A stretch of DNA of 64,000 nucleotides, taken from Bisporella sp. PMI_857 (taxonomy: Eukaryota; Ascomycota; Leotiomycetes; Helotiales; Helotiaceae). This document shows, in pieces, positions 54,853-64,000 of the stretch. Both the position numbers and the translations under genes were made by a program. The notes under the pieces are model-generated. The model was not told where the DNA came from and did no database searches. It saw only the letters and a program-made list of their open reading frames with translations. Positions within the stretch are counted from its first letter, which is position 1. Each line of letters starts with the position of its first letter. The stretch lies in the NCBI GenBank assembly GCA_021307315.1, contig JAJSPD010000072.1, positions 1-64,000 on the forward strand, written 5' to 3'.

Positions 54853-55042
54853 CGTCTCGGTCATTTGGAACATGCGACTTTCTCATCCTTGAAAAAGCAA
54901 TTAAACCAACAATCTCCCAATACTTTACGTCTCAGCTGCTGTCACAGAGTAAATCAGAGCTGTAGAATATTCAATCGGGTGGGCGGAGTGATATAATATT
55001 ATAGTAGAATACATGCTTCGTAAAGAAAATAAGCGAAAACGC

Positions 55043-55303
55043 CTAAGGTCCATACACTAGAATGCGCGCCGAGCCCACCAGTTGTATGGCGATAGCCAAG
55101 CGCACCTTAGCTGTTAGCATTCCTCGTGGCAGCTGTTGTACCACAGTCGTGAGCCAAAACGTGGGTTTTCCCGCCGTCAAGGGATGGCTCAAGCCGAGCC
55201 GGCTATTTGTGGAGGAGGAAAAAAACCCGACAAGTTGGCCAGACAGGGAAACCACAATCCACAATTTACACTCCACACTCCATGTCCATGCTGTGCCCCC
55301 GCA
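55043..55303. repeat. Uninterrupted copy of the 21480-22005 repeat
   Basis: Same landmarks as at 21525-22005 without the MITE; it therefore serves as the empty site. It ends where the LTR-3 copy begins. Confidence 0.8.
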
Positions 55304-55487
55304 TGTCAGGATTTGAGATCTAGGTAGCTGACATGTCTCTGACTAAGTGGAGAACGCTAGCGCGGAAGACTTTCCACACACACAAATTACTACAGATCTG
55401 TATTCTTACACACATAGACAACAATAGAGAGCCTGAACGGCATCCCCAATTCTTCCTGACTATCATTGTGTATTTCTCGTTCTATCA
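55304..55487 (+). repeat. LTR-3 family solo LTR
   Basis: Starts TGTCAGGATTTGAGATC, ends CTCGTTCTATCA. Flanks CCGCA and CAGCA differ by one base, so probably an old target duplication. Confidence 0.85.
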
Positions 55488-56416
55488 CAGCAATTCAAGC
55501 AACCAAGACAATGTATGATTATTCAACCTTCCCCTTCTCGAAAGCAATATCTGAATCTCTCAATTGCTCTCTATGCTCCCGAGCCAATACGGGAACCACC
55601 CTTCCAGCGGCCAGTCTCCCCCCCAACAACCAATCTCCCCAATCACTAGGCGCGAAATGTAAACCCTTTCACTTCGTTTCAGGGCATTCTACAAGAAGTA
55701 TCAAATATCTTTTTGTGCTCAGATTTTGATTCGTACCCATTGTTTTCTATGTACTACTGGTATTCATCAGGATTCACCAATCGGCGAAAATTTTCAGGGA
55801 TCGACTGGAACGACATCGATCCACAGAATAACGCTCAACCTTTTCCTGTTTGTACACTAAAAACCCTGTACTACATCATACGCTTTCAACCAATTCATTA
55901 ATGTTCATAATCCGCAACAGGAACGCCTGAAATCCTGTCGTCATACGCATTCGACTAAGATTCTGGTGTTCATCACACGCAACAGCAACTCGCGAATACC
56001 CGTCATCACACGCTATCAATAGAAGACTTGCTACTTGTCGATTTCTTTTCCCTCTTGGACGTTATGCTAGGTCGATCTGCATTAACATAGTGTTTGATAA
56101 TTCACGGATGCCTTTGAACCTGGTCGAGCGGCAATCGCTTATCGATTCAGGAAGTTCACAAAGTAATGCAATGAACGACTGATTGATCTCTGAAGTTTTC
56201 TACATACAGGAAGCAAGCTCCTCTTATATGCAAGAGGAGTGCGTAAGTCATTACGAATGATGACGACTCAGCCCTTAGGAGCCGCGTAAAGAGAGTAAGT
56301 GGCAAACTATAGTTCCTGATTCAACATCGCTTCTCTGGGTCGACAACAAGAAGTTAACGCGGGAACCAAATGTTAGCATTCATTTATATTGGCAAACACA
56401 TTGAAATTTATCTTAC
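55488..56416. other. Unassigned region with a short direct repeat
   Basis: No gene recognised. Near 55917-56015 two copies of about 60 bases (landmarks CGCAACAG, CGTCATCACACGC / CGTCATACGC) are in tandem. The remainder shows nothing. Confidence 0.4.
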
Positions 56417-56677
56417 TGTAACGACGCAAGGAATCACGGGCTAGAATAGAGGCATATGGGAGTGCGTACTATAGGCTGATAGTGATTGCCTCATAGGTCT
56501 ACCTACGAAGGATGCAAAAACATGAGGAACAACTGTAGAGAGTTGGAGCAGGCCCTTTATATAGGCGACTCCGACTCTCCTCCGTATCGGCTCTGAAACC
56601 CCTCATACCCTGTTCATCAGCCTCCTGATCCCGTGCCATGGCCTCCGTGTCGCACCTTGGGCATACCGGTTGTTACA
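56417..56677 (-). repeat. LTR-1 family solo LTR, complete
   Basis: Starts TGTAACGACGCAAGG, ends ACCGGTTGTTACA. Nearly identical to 61645-61905. Flanks CTTAC and TACAG do not form a duplication. Confidence 0.9.
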
Positions 56678-56832
56678 TACAGTATCTTAGTACGCGAATC
56701 TTATCTTTGCTGCAGTTTTGTAGTAAGCGACCGAGCTGGAAGACTATGGAGGAAGATTGAATGCTCTAAGAATGAAATTGAAAGATGCTTGTATATTTAT
56801 ATAACTAGAAGAGAAGTGCGAAGTACTTATAC

Positions 56833-57062
56833 TGAGGTACCACTCCACTTGTAGCAACGCCGCGTACTTGATACGTGGTTGCTGGTAAGTAGAATGTGGT
56901 AAAAGTTCATGATTGCTACTACTACTACTACAATGCGTTCTCTTATATGCTACAGGTGGTCATGTGACTGAGTCCTTTGTTCACTCCTCCATTCACCCTC
57001 CCATTCACACCCCTTTGTTCACCCCCCTATTCACTCCCCCATTGACTCAGGACCATACCAAC
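56833..57062 (-). repeat. Family-8 short repeat
   Basis: Inverted copy from GAGGTACCACTCC to CCATACCAACA. TATACT occurs on both outer sides and may be a target duplication; other copies do not confirm this. Confidence 0.85.
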
Positions 57063-57456
57063 ATATACTAAGTTACTATTGTTTTTATCCGCTGTCCCAG
57101 AAATAGAGTAAAATAGCTTGCACATCATGAGAAAAATCGATGAAAGACTGTCTTTGGAGATTATAAAGAATGCAACCAAATGTGTAGCGATCTTCAATGG
57201 CCGAGAAATCTCGTGGGAAAGTTAGATATTGGGGTGACTAGTATGTGATTCGTAAGTCCCACCTATTAAATGACAAGCAACCCGAAAAAAAAAAAAATTA
57301 ATTTCACCCCGAAGCTCTCCTGTAATGGCGTACGTAGAAACTGGGAAACAGGACGGTACGTCCTATGACTAGCGGATACAGGCATAACCAACGGTGTGTT
57401 ATGAACGTCTGTAGAGCAAACGTAGGAGGTGTAACTGGCTATGTGTAGGACCTGTC
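57063..57456. other. 3' flank of secreted-protein gene
   Basis: No gene recognised. AT-rich with a poly-A run near 57286-57300. Confidence 0.35.
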
Positions 57457-57834
57457 CTAACAAGTGGTCCGGAAAGAACTAACGTCATCCTGATAGACGT
57501 GGCCTGCAAAGTTCGGTATGTTCGTATCTGAACACCACACTTTAGGTGTCCAATCATCATCCTTGGTCTCACAGTTTGGGCTGTCATACAACGTGAGGCA
57601 GCATCCGTTATTTCCTGCAGCATCGGCATAATAAAAGTGCATAGAGGAGATTTCGTTGTTGAGAGTGCCCAAGCCGAAGCAGTTGGTTCCGGGACGTCCT
57701 TCACCGGCCCAAGTGTAAACACCTCCCGCCTCGTCCTGGTTGTAGTTCTTGTGCTGGTAGAAGAACACACGCCAGGCCATAGCCTGGGGGACGAGGGCAA
57801 GAAGGGCAATTGCTGAAATAGCGGTAAACTTCAT
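57457..57834 (-). CDS. Small secreted protein with six cysteines
   Basis: Single-exon gene of 125 residues, probable extracellular effector-type or cell-wall-associated protein. Signal peptide MKFTAISAIALLALVPQAMA; mature part starts with WRVFFYQHKNYN and contains six Cys: TNCFGLG, NNGCCLTLYDSPNC, KVWCSD and the final TTC. The LTLYDSPNC piece resembles the CTLY motif of the secreted protein at 38461-38998, and both may belong to a crystallin-like beta-rich group common among fungal secreted proteins. The ATG at 57834 is preferred over an upstream in-frame ATG at 57915 because it starts the signal peptide. No damage seen; composition is G+C-richer than the flanks. No homologous function is known to me. 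Confidence 0.82.
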   Translation of the reverse strand: MKFTAISAIALLALVPQAMAWRVFFYQHKNYNQDEAGGVYTWAGEGRPGTNCFGLGTLNNEISSMHFYYADAAGNNGCCLTLYDSPNCETKDDDWTPKVWCSDTNIPNFAGHVYQDDVSSFRTTC

Positions 57835-60335
57835 AGTGGATCTTCTATTGCTTTCAATTAGCCCACTCGTGTAGAATACAGCTTGTCTCGAGGCGACACT
57901 CACGAGCAAATACAAGGATAGAATAGGTTTCCGAGAAATACAATTTTTTTTTACTATAAGACTGTGTTAGAGTTAGTAGTGCTTAGGAGATTCGACAATT
58001 GCTATAAGTTCTTACTCTGCTTTCTTTGCGAAGTGATCTTGTTAGCTGTGCAGAATTAAAATAAAAGAGGACGAGAAAGAGCTACTTATACTTTCTTAAG
58101 GAGATTGTATGTAACGATATTGTTTAATACACTACAAATACTAGACCGCAACAGTCTGTTATTCGACATGTGCTTACTCGCTGCTTTCAAATAGCGGTTT
58201 AATAGCTTTACCGATCTTCCCGCTTACTTTTTGTCCCCTATTCCGGTAAGTCGCGATATACCAGATCCTTGGCATCAGTGAGAATATTCGCAAACCCTGT
58301 TTCCTGCCCCGCTTCCTGCCCCGCTTCCTAGAATGTCTTCAAAGTGTAACCCTAACAATTAATAATTATACTTTAATTAAGCACATATTTTGCTATAGCT
58401 AGTTGACAGTTGCAAGAGCTGCACAAGGTAGTATTAGGGAACTACTGACCAATGTAATTTAGAATTCGCTTATTAAAAGTAAGGCTGGAATACGCCATCG
58501 GGTCAGCGGCGTCTAAATTCTCCCGAGCGTCAGCATGGGTCAGGCGAGTGAGGGGCACGAAAGATGCCAATGTGGAAGCAGTTTCTAGTCGTCTCCCAAA
58601 TACCTCATGTCAAGCGATTGCAGCTACCTCCTTTAGCGGTATAGTAAAGAGCGAGGAGATCCCCGTGCATGGATACTTTGAACTAAGGACCATCGCGTTG
58701 AAAGTCGTGTACTGTCTCACATTTTCTCAAGAATTGTTTTCGCCTTCCCAAGACTGGAGCTGGAAACGGGATAGCTCCACCAATCGTGAAGAACCTTAAT
58801 CAGTTGCTCCAATCGCAGATGCCAATCATGTATAAGTGTTAGTACAATTAACTAGAGAGGTCATGTGTTCACGCACTCGAACGAAGGCGCGTCATTATTT
58901 TGCTCGGACACTGCGATTGCCGAACGCGGCATAGTTAGGTTCAGCCACAATTGTCTCGCTTCCTCAAACACCATTCCTTAACCTTTCTTCCTCAACCTTC
59001 CACTCCTCTGTACAGTTCAACTCCTCAATGTTCATACTGATATTAGATCATGGCAAAGCAACATATACCTGAAATGACAGAAGAACTTCGTGTAGCCATC
59101 CGTTATAATACAGTCGATATTCCTAGCTTGTCAAGTAATAGCACAACAGGTCACTAACGACTTCGCTGAATCGAAGCTAGACAGACACTTTAGCTACAAG
59201 CAGGATTTCATCCATTGTCCGCCAGATTTCGATACCGAGATTTCGAAATCGGTTTGGATTTTATGTGATTTCAATGTATGCGACCGTCGCCCTAACGTTG
59301 ACAACATCCCAACACAATTCTAGAAGGTTAATTACGGCGACAACCAATCAGCGTAAGTTATAGCGAGCCTTTTATTTGCTAGCATCTAACACTCTAGACA
59401 GAAACTTCAAAGAGCACCGGACGAACGCGAAGCACTTTGTCAATATGTATCCATGGGGAGGAAGGGATGATGAGTGGAAATATCGATCTCGACAACGGGA
59501 AGGAACAGCTTAAGGGAAAGGATAAATGATATACATCAAAAGTATTGCCAATGAGCACAATCGTGGAAGCCGGATATGGTTGTATGATGTTTGTTGGTAT
59601 GCAGCCAAAGTTACGCCAATTATCTCGCGACGCACGGACCACATGGATGTATTGTAGCTCTTGTACGTAGATTAGGAATACCGTGTTAACAGTCACGCTC
59701 GTTGTATTATTTTGTACATTATACCGAAATTATATAAGTGTGACGTTCTTCTAGAAACTTCTACGAGCGGCACGAACCTGACTTTTGCTCTACTTTGAGC
59801 TGCTGAATCGTGCCCATCCCCATCTCCATCGCCGCAATAAGTAAAGGGTTTGTGCAGCAGAGTACCTACACGTTGATGTAAGTTCTTCCTCACCACAAGA
59901 TGCGCCTCAATGATAGAAAGAGATACATAGCTCCCTCGATATAGTACAGACAGCCACCATGATTTTCTGCAGTGGCTGGTCACGATCGGCTGGTCTGGCG
60001 CAGCTCGTAACGATGTAGGCGGAGGCCAAGCTTGAGCGTTTCTTGGCGATTTGCCAAGGAATTAGCTGGCCTGGGCCAAGATTTTTCTAGCCTGGCCCAA
60101 CTTGATCACTTCGCAAGCGTGGGCATCTGCCTCGGTTGGGGGTAATTGCCCTCTTTGTCCTCCTCAGTGAGTTAGACGGCATGTCATTTCACTTAAAACA
60201 CCGCTAATATGAGTAGACAATAATATCAGTCCTCTTGTATGCGACCTTTACCAACTCCCTATGATACAATTTGGGTAACCTTAATCTTAGGATTTAACAT
60301 TGTTGGACTAGGCGTGGATATGGCATAAGGCAATG
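57835..60335. other. Long intergenic region, no gene firmly recognised
   Basis: Begins with the promoter of the secreted-protein gene. A plus-strand frame at 58548-58799 (GYFELRTIALKVVYCLTFSQ) looks like a remnant of a fungal protein C-terminus, but I cannot name it. Minus-strand frames at 59394-59983 are unsupported. The rest shows nothing. Confidence 0.35.
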
Positions 60336-60584
60336 TGTCACGGCCCTGGCCCTGTCTCGCTTAGAGCCCCTCGGGGCTCGACCTTTTAGGGCTCGGCCCC
60401 AGACACCACAGGCTCGCTTACACTGGCCCCTGGCCAGTCTCCTGTATATAAAGCACTGCTTTCCTTCCTTTCTTCTATCTGTAGCTTATTCTCTTCGTTA
60501 TAACAATTGATAGTCGTTCAAACCTTTGAGTCCCTCTTCCTGAGATCTACGGATCGAGATCCCTGTTCGCCTTGAGTTGTTACA
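60336..60584 (+). repeat. LTR-4 family solo LTR with target duplication
   Basis: 249 bases, starts TGTCACGGCCCTGG, ends CTTGAGTTGTTACA, flanked by CAATG on both sides (60331-60335, 60585-60589). Contains CTGTATATAAAGCACTGC. Confidence 0.95.
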
Positions 60585-60967
60585 CAATGATCGTTTCTAG
60601 AGTCTGGGTCTTTCATTTGAATCTGAGCTTGGACACCCTCGGAAATCTAAAGCTCCTGACTACCGTAATTTTTGAGAAGACACTGCATAGAGTAATATCA
60701 AGTCCGAAATAGAGAACTCCCGATAATCGGGCATATTTGAACAAGAGAAGCTTTGTTACGATAATGATCGGATCATGTGACCCACAATCTGCTGCGTAGG
60801 GCAACCAAGGTAGAAAGTTATTCCGACTCCGGCAAACCTCGTCTTTCAATCCCAACATTTGATGAGCTGTACTTTTACTCCCTTCCGATCTGAGACGACG
60901 TCTCTAACTCATGATTTTGAATTCTTGTTGAAATACAAACTCTTTGATCGTCTTTTGCTTCTTGACA
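60585..60967. other. Promoter side of the kinase gene
   Basis: No gene recognised. CTTTTACTCCCTTCC and similar pyrimidine tracts precede the kinase start. Confidence 0.35.
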
Positions 60968-61672
60968 ATGCCATACGAGCTCCTTGGCATTGGCGGGTCC
61001 TCAATCGTGTCTGCAGCAACCGACGGAAAGACTGTGCTAAAAGGCTATGAGGTTTGGGATGGAGACCAACGTTGTGCATATAGAGAGGAAAATGGATGTG
61101 AGAAGCTTCTAGCTAAAGAAGACTGCGTGTATCGGCTACTTGGCGAACATGCTCACATCTTGAAGTGTTACGGGCTTGTCGAGGTTCATCCGAATGTGCA
61201 TTCATTACGGTTAGAGCGAGCACCGTATGGCAACGTCCGCGAGTTTATCAGAAATAATAGAACTACTCCTTTATCTGAAGATGACCGGCTGAGGATGGCT
61301 CTAGGAGTATCGAGCGGAGTGGCACATGTGCACGCGAAGAATGTTATGCACTGCGATATCAGCTGCCGCAATCTATTCTTGTTCCCTGGCTGGTGTGTCA
61401 AGGTTGGGGATTTTGGAAGTGCTGTAGTTAATGGAGATCCTTCTGGAACCAATATCGTCGAAGAGATTCGCTATGAATTGCCTCTTCGAGGCAGAGCTTT
61501 CGAAGATCGGCCCTTTATCAAACGGGAACTCTTTGCATTAGGATCTGCTATTTACGAGATAATGGCTTGGGAAATGCCATTTAAGGACCTCGATACGGAC
61601 GATATTGAGAAGAAGTATGCCGCAGAGGAATTTCCTGATGTAACTGTAACGACGCAAGGAATCACGGGCTAG
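60968..61672 (+). CDS. Protein kinase, C-terminal lobe truncated by a solo LTR
   Basis: Eukaryotic-type protein kinase domain of the small fungal kind seen as a stand-alone protein. Starts MPYELLGIGGSSIVS: a Gly-rich loop near residues 7-14 followed by the ATP-binding Lys in VLKGY (residue 25). Catalytic loop HCDISCRNLF near 128 (His-Cys-Asp in place of His-Arg-Asp, Asp and Asn kept) and DFGS at about 148. The C-lobe runs to MPFKDLDTDDIEKKY and AEEFPDV, where LTR-1 begins at 61645; the last nine residues (TVTTQGITG) come from the LTR and its junction. Kinase subdomains X and XI are therefore missing. The sequence after the LTR does not clearly continue the kinase, so flanking DNA may have been lost. 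Whether the 234-residue product folds is doubtful; it could be called a pseudogene. Confidence 0.78.
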   Translation: MPYELLGIGGSSIVSAATDGKTVLKGYEVWDGDQRCAYREENGCEKLLAKEDCVYRLLGEHAHILKCYGLVEVHPNVHSLRLERAPYGNVREFIRNNRTTPLSEDDRLRMALGVSSGVAHVHAKNVMHCDISCRNLFLFPGWCVKVGDFGSAVVNGDPSGTNIVEEIRYELPLRGRAFEDRPFIKRELFALGSAIYEIMAWEMPFKDLDTDDIEKKYAAEEFPDVTVTTQGITG

Positions 61673-61905
61673 AATAGAGGCATATGGGAGTGCGTACAAT
61701 AGGCTGACAGTGATTGCCTTATAGGTCTACCTACGAAGGATACAAAAATATGAGGAACAACTGCAGAGAGTTGGAGCAGGCCCTTTATATAGGCGACTCC
61801 GACTCTCCTCCGTATCGGCTCTGAAACCCCTCATACCCTGTTCATCAGCCTCCTGATCCCGTGCCATGACCTCCGTGTCGCACTTTGGGCATACCGGTTG
61901 TTACA
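61645..61905 (-). repeat. LTR-1 family solo LTR at the end of the kinase gene
   Basis: Starts TGTAACGACGCAAGG, ends ACCGGTTGTTACA. No target duplication (GTAAC left, ACTTT right), which suggests rearrangement after insertion. Nearly identical to 56417-56677. Confidence 0.92.
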
Positions 61906-62382
61906 ACTTTGAGGCCACTTTTAATCACTATTAGACATTATAGCTTAGAAAATATGTTTGCATCGTCGCTGCTACACCCGTTTTACATATCGTTTCTTTT
62001 CATGACATACAAGGGATCCTTTGTCATAGCTCTACCACTGCACTTATGCTGCCCCTATTTGTGCGAAGGAGTTCCATGGCAGCACTAAACCCTTCTTATA
62101 ATATAGAAAATTGGTATCAGCCCGATGGTTGCGCTGGCGTGTAAATTAATATAACATCGTCATGCTCTTCGATACCTCGCATCGAAGCGAGAGCCAGGTC
62201 TAGTTAGCGCAGAATCACCCCGCACGTCCCTGATTAGAAAGCTTGCTTTCTTCTAAAGTCAGGACCCAGTGTGGGTAACGCAATCGAATATTTTGATAAG
62301 ACACGCAACTAATAATAACGAGAGAACACGCTTTTTCAAGGATAAAGATTGCTCAAAATCGAATCTCGATGGGGCATCCTCA
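61906..62382. other. Unassigned, AT-rich
   Basis: If the kinase originally continued, its 3' part would begin here, but only a 30-codon frame (TLRPLLITIRHY) is open and it does not look like a kinase C-lobe. Nothing else seen. A short hairpin (CTTTCTTC, GAAAGCTTGC) lies near 62235. Confidence 0.35.
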
Positions 62383-62585
62383 TGTCAGGTGCCAGGGTGT
62401 CATGTGCTAAAGGAGCAAGGAGCGGCTCGGTAAGAGCCATGATGCTGGGCATGTATGGGCACGTGGGGAGCCGCCAGGGGTACGGAGGGTATAAGTAGGG
62501 GACTCGGGACGTAGTAGAGAGGGTAGAGATTAGTCTTGTATCAGAATTGCAGTTGACTTATGCCACACTACTCCAGCACCTTACA
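62383..62585 (+). repeat. LTR-2 family solo LTR with target duplication
   Basis: Starts TGTCAGGTGCCAGG, ends CCAGCACCTTACA, flanked by CCTCA on both sides (62378-62382, 62586-62590). Confidence 0.95.
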
Positions 62586-62815
62586 CCTCAGATCGAAATC
62601 TCCTCTATCACAAGACTAGCCGCATAGCATCATGGTTGGGGAATCGGCGCAACAGTCTAGGAACGATTTCTTTCCACATGAAGGACGGACTCGCAGGTAT
62701 TTTCAAGAGGAACCGTCGCTTTCTACTTGTTGGTATAAAGTCATGTGAACGGCCCATGACGCACAGGCCATCACCTGAATGTATTTAAGTTCTCGCTCGT
62801 AGGACGTAACTTAGA

Positions 62816-62957
62816 AAAAAAAGAACAAGTCAACCACCTACAACGAGCATATATAGCACTGCGCTGAGATCACGGTGCTACGTGCCCCGTGGGTAACCGA
62901 CTTAAGCTATTGCAAGTTATCAATACGAAGAAGGTATCACAGAGAGTGATACCAACA
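62816..62957 (-). repeat. LTR-7 family repeat, inverted
   Basis: On the minus strand begins TGTTGGTATCACTCTCTG and ends GGTTGACTTGTTC, matching 51331-51476. Contains the inverted repeat GGTATCACTC, GTGATACC. Confidence 0.78.
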
Positions 62958-63732
62958 CTACTGTATTACTGAGTATAGCCGAGCTTTACCTGCCTTATCA
63001 TGCCATCAACAGCATAATCTGTTACTTGCCAAGCTTTCTATGCGCTATTATTACACGTCGAAGAATGCCAGAGATATAGTCAATTAAGCTAACATACTGA
63101 TTAGAACTCAGTGCTTCTAAGATGGAAAATGTTAAAACTGCTACAATAAGTTTTGGATATCCGACGCTTCGCTTTGTCGAGGTAAAGACGTTAGTTTCGC
63201 AGAAGACTAGCAAGTCTTAGAAGTTTGAAGCAATAGAAGTCTCAATTGATTTCTGATAGTGATAATGGAATTGTAATGACAGCATTGTGATAACAGAATC
63301 GCAGTAACAGAATTATAATGACAGGTCCGAGATAATCCCACGCAACAACTGACTCCCAATGATTATCTGCACGTCCACAAACCATAGCAGCGTCAAAGAA
63401 GACCAAGCCCTAGCTTGATGTCTAAGAAACTTCCATACCGCATAAGTTGAGTATGCAGTGCGCTGTGTAAAAATCGTCCACAACTTGTAACTCGTTGGTC
63501 ATATATCATCATCAGCTCCGAATACCTCAAGTCAAGCATCACCATTGCTCCAGACAAAAGATTTTCTAATATCTGCATGGCAATATAGTAAAGATCTGAT
63601 CATGTCAGTGCTTGCTATTTGGAGATGAGACTGTGGGGTCATGAACATAGACATCATGGATAACTGGTTTTCACGAAGCCGAGAGAGAATAGTAGGTACT
63701 CACAAGTAAGTTTCTGAGATCACCAGCAGCCC
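62958..63732. other. Unassigned intergenic or intronic sequence
   Basis: No gene recognised. A minus-strand frame at 63578-63393 could be an exon of the gene at 63733, but no GT-AG pair links them with confidence. Confidence 0.3.
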
Positions 63733-63963
63733 CTACAAGCGCTCAAATGTATCAAATTCTGTAGGAATCTCCTCTTCCCCAATCGCAAGCTTGATCAGCT
63801 CTTCATGTTTGACCGTTGACATGGTAGTAATATCGAAAGTTCGATTTCCAACGATCAGACTGTCTGGCTCAACACTTCTCTCGCACTTGAGTATTTGTCC
63901 GGTTGTTGTATCGATCACTACAGAGAGATTGAGAGTCAGTTCTGCATCGTAGTGATATGCCAT
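63733..63963 (-). CDS. Hypothetical protein, possibly incomplete
   Basis: 76 codons starting MAYHYDAELTLNLSVVIDTT and ending TEFDTFERL. I do not recognise it. It has no signal peptide or membrane segment. An ATG is present at 63963, but the gene may extend upstream beyond the window through an intron, so this could be the last exon of a larger gene. Confidence 0.35.
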   Translation of the reverse strand: MAYHYDAELTLNLSVVIDTTTGQILKCERSVEPDSLIVGNRTFDITTMSTVKHEELIKLAIGEEEIPTEFDTFERL

Positions 63964-64000
63964 CGAGTGACTAATCTTGATACATGATCCGGCATGATTT

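Noticed and set aside
56827..57068. TATACT as target duplication of the family-8 repeats
   Set aside because: It is seen at one of four copies only, so it may be chance.
1..64000. rRNA, tRNA, telomere or centromere sequence
   Set aside because: I scanned for conserved rRNA motifs, tRNA-like arms and TTAGGG arrays and saw none; a covariance-model search would be decisive for tRNAs.

Overview
The window looks like a repeat-rich, gene-poor compartment of a filamentous ascomycete (Pezizomycotina) genome. The reasons are short GT-AG introns of about 45-80 bases with CTAAC/CTAAT branch sites, fungal-type NACHT/ankyrin (NLR-like) and HET-domain genes, a fungal bZIP regulator, small secreted proteins, and nonsense changes of the C-to-T/G-to-A type expected from repeat-induced point mutation (RIP). 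I cannot name the species.

Layout. 1-2.3 kb: 3' end of a hAT transposase gene, then a decayed Fot1/pogo transposase. 2.8-6.4 kb: a five-exon NACHT/ankyrin gene. 6.5-8.2 kb (minus): a decayed multi-intron gene in which all six reconstructed introns carry the same double-palindrome motif. 9.8-13.8 kb: a three-exon membrane protein with ankyrin repeats. 16.8-17.3 kb: a small DUF6623-like gene. 18.3-24.3 kb: repeats, two broken HET-domain genes and a TA-flanked MITE. 24.5-26.7 kb: a broken DUF7924-like gene carrying a hAT-type MITE that itself carries a solo LTR. 27.6-32.5 kb: a second NACHT gene with exactly 20 complete 34-residue ankyrin repeats, cut by a solo LTR. 33.0-34.7 kb (minus): a chromo-like/AT-hook gene with a solo LTR after its fourth codon. 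34.7-42.7 kb: mostly repeats and AT-rich DNA plus one small secreted protein. 43.5-47.7 kb: a divergent pair, bZIP regulator and MFS transporter (frameshifted), sharing a promoter region that contains a long hairpin. 49.7-51.0 kb (minus): a secreted GH93-like enzyme. 51.3-57.1 kb: repeats and a complete but RIP-damaged pogo element. 57.5-57.8 kb (minus): a six-cysteine secreted protein. 61.0-61.7 kb: a protein kinase truncated by a solo LTR.

At least seven families of LTR-like repeats are present. Ten copies have perfect 5-base target duplications, yet no gag, reverse transcriptase or integrase coding is visible, so they look like solo LTRs left by LTR-LTR recombination. For ease of reading I number the families LTR-1 to LTR-7, plus a family-8 repeat and a hairpin repeat. 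These names are mine.

Functionally, most host genes are of the non-self recognition/incompatibility type (two NACHT-ankyrin, two HET, one membrane-ankyrin) or the secreted/interaction type (two small secreted proteins, one glycosidase), plus a probable regulator-transporter pair. Many are broken by insertions, frameshifts or RIP-like stops. All exon structures were read by hand and need transcript support.
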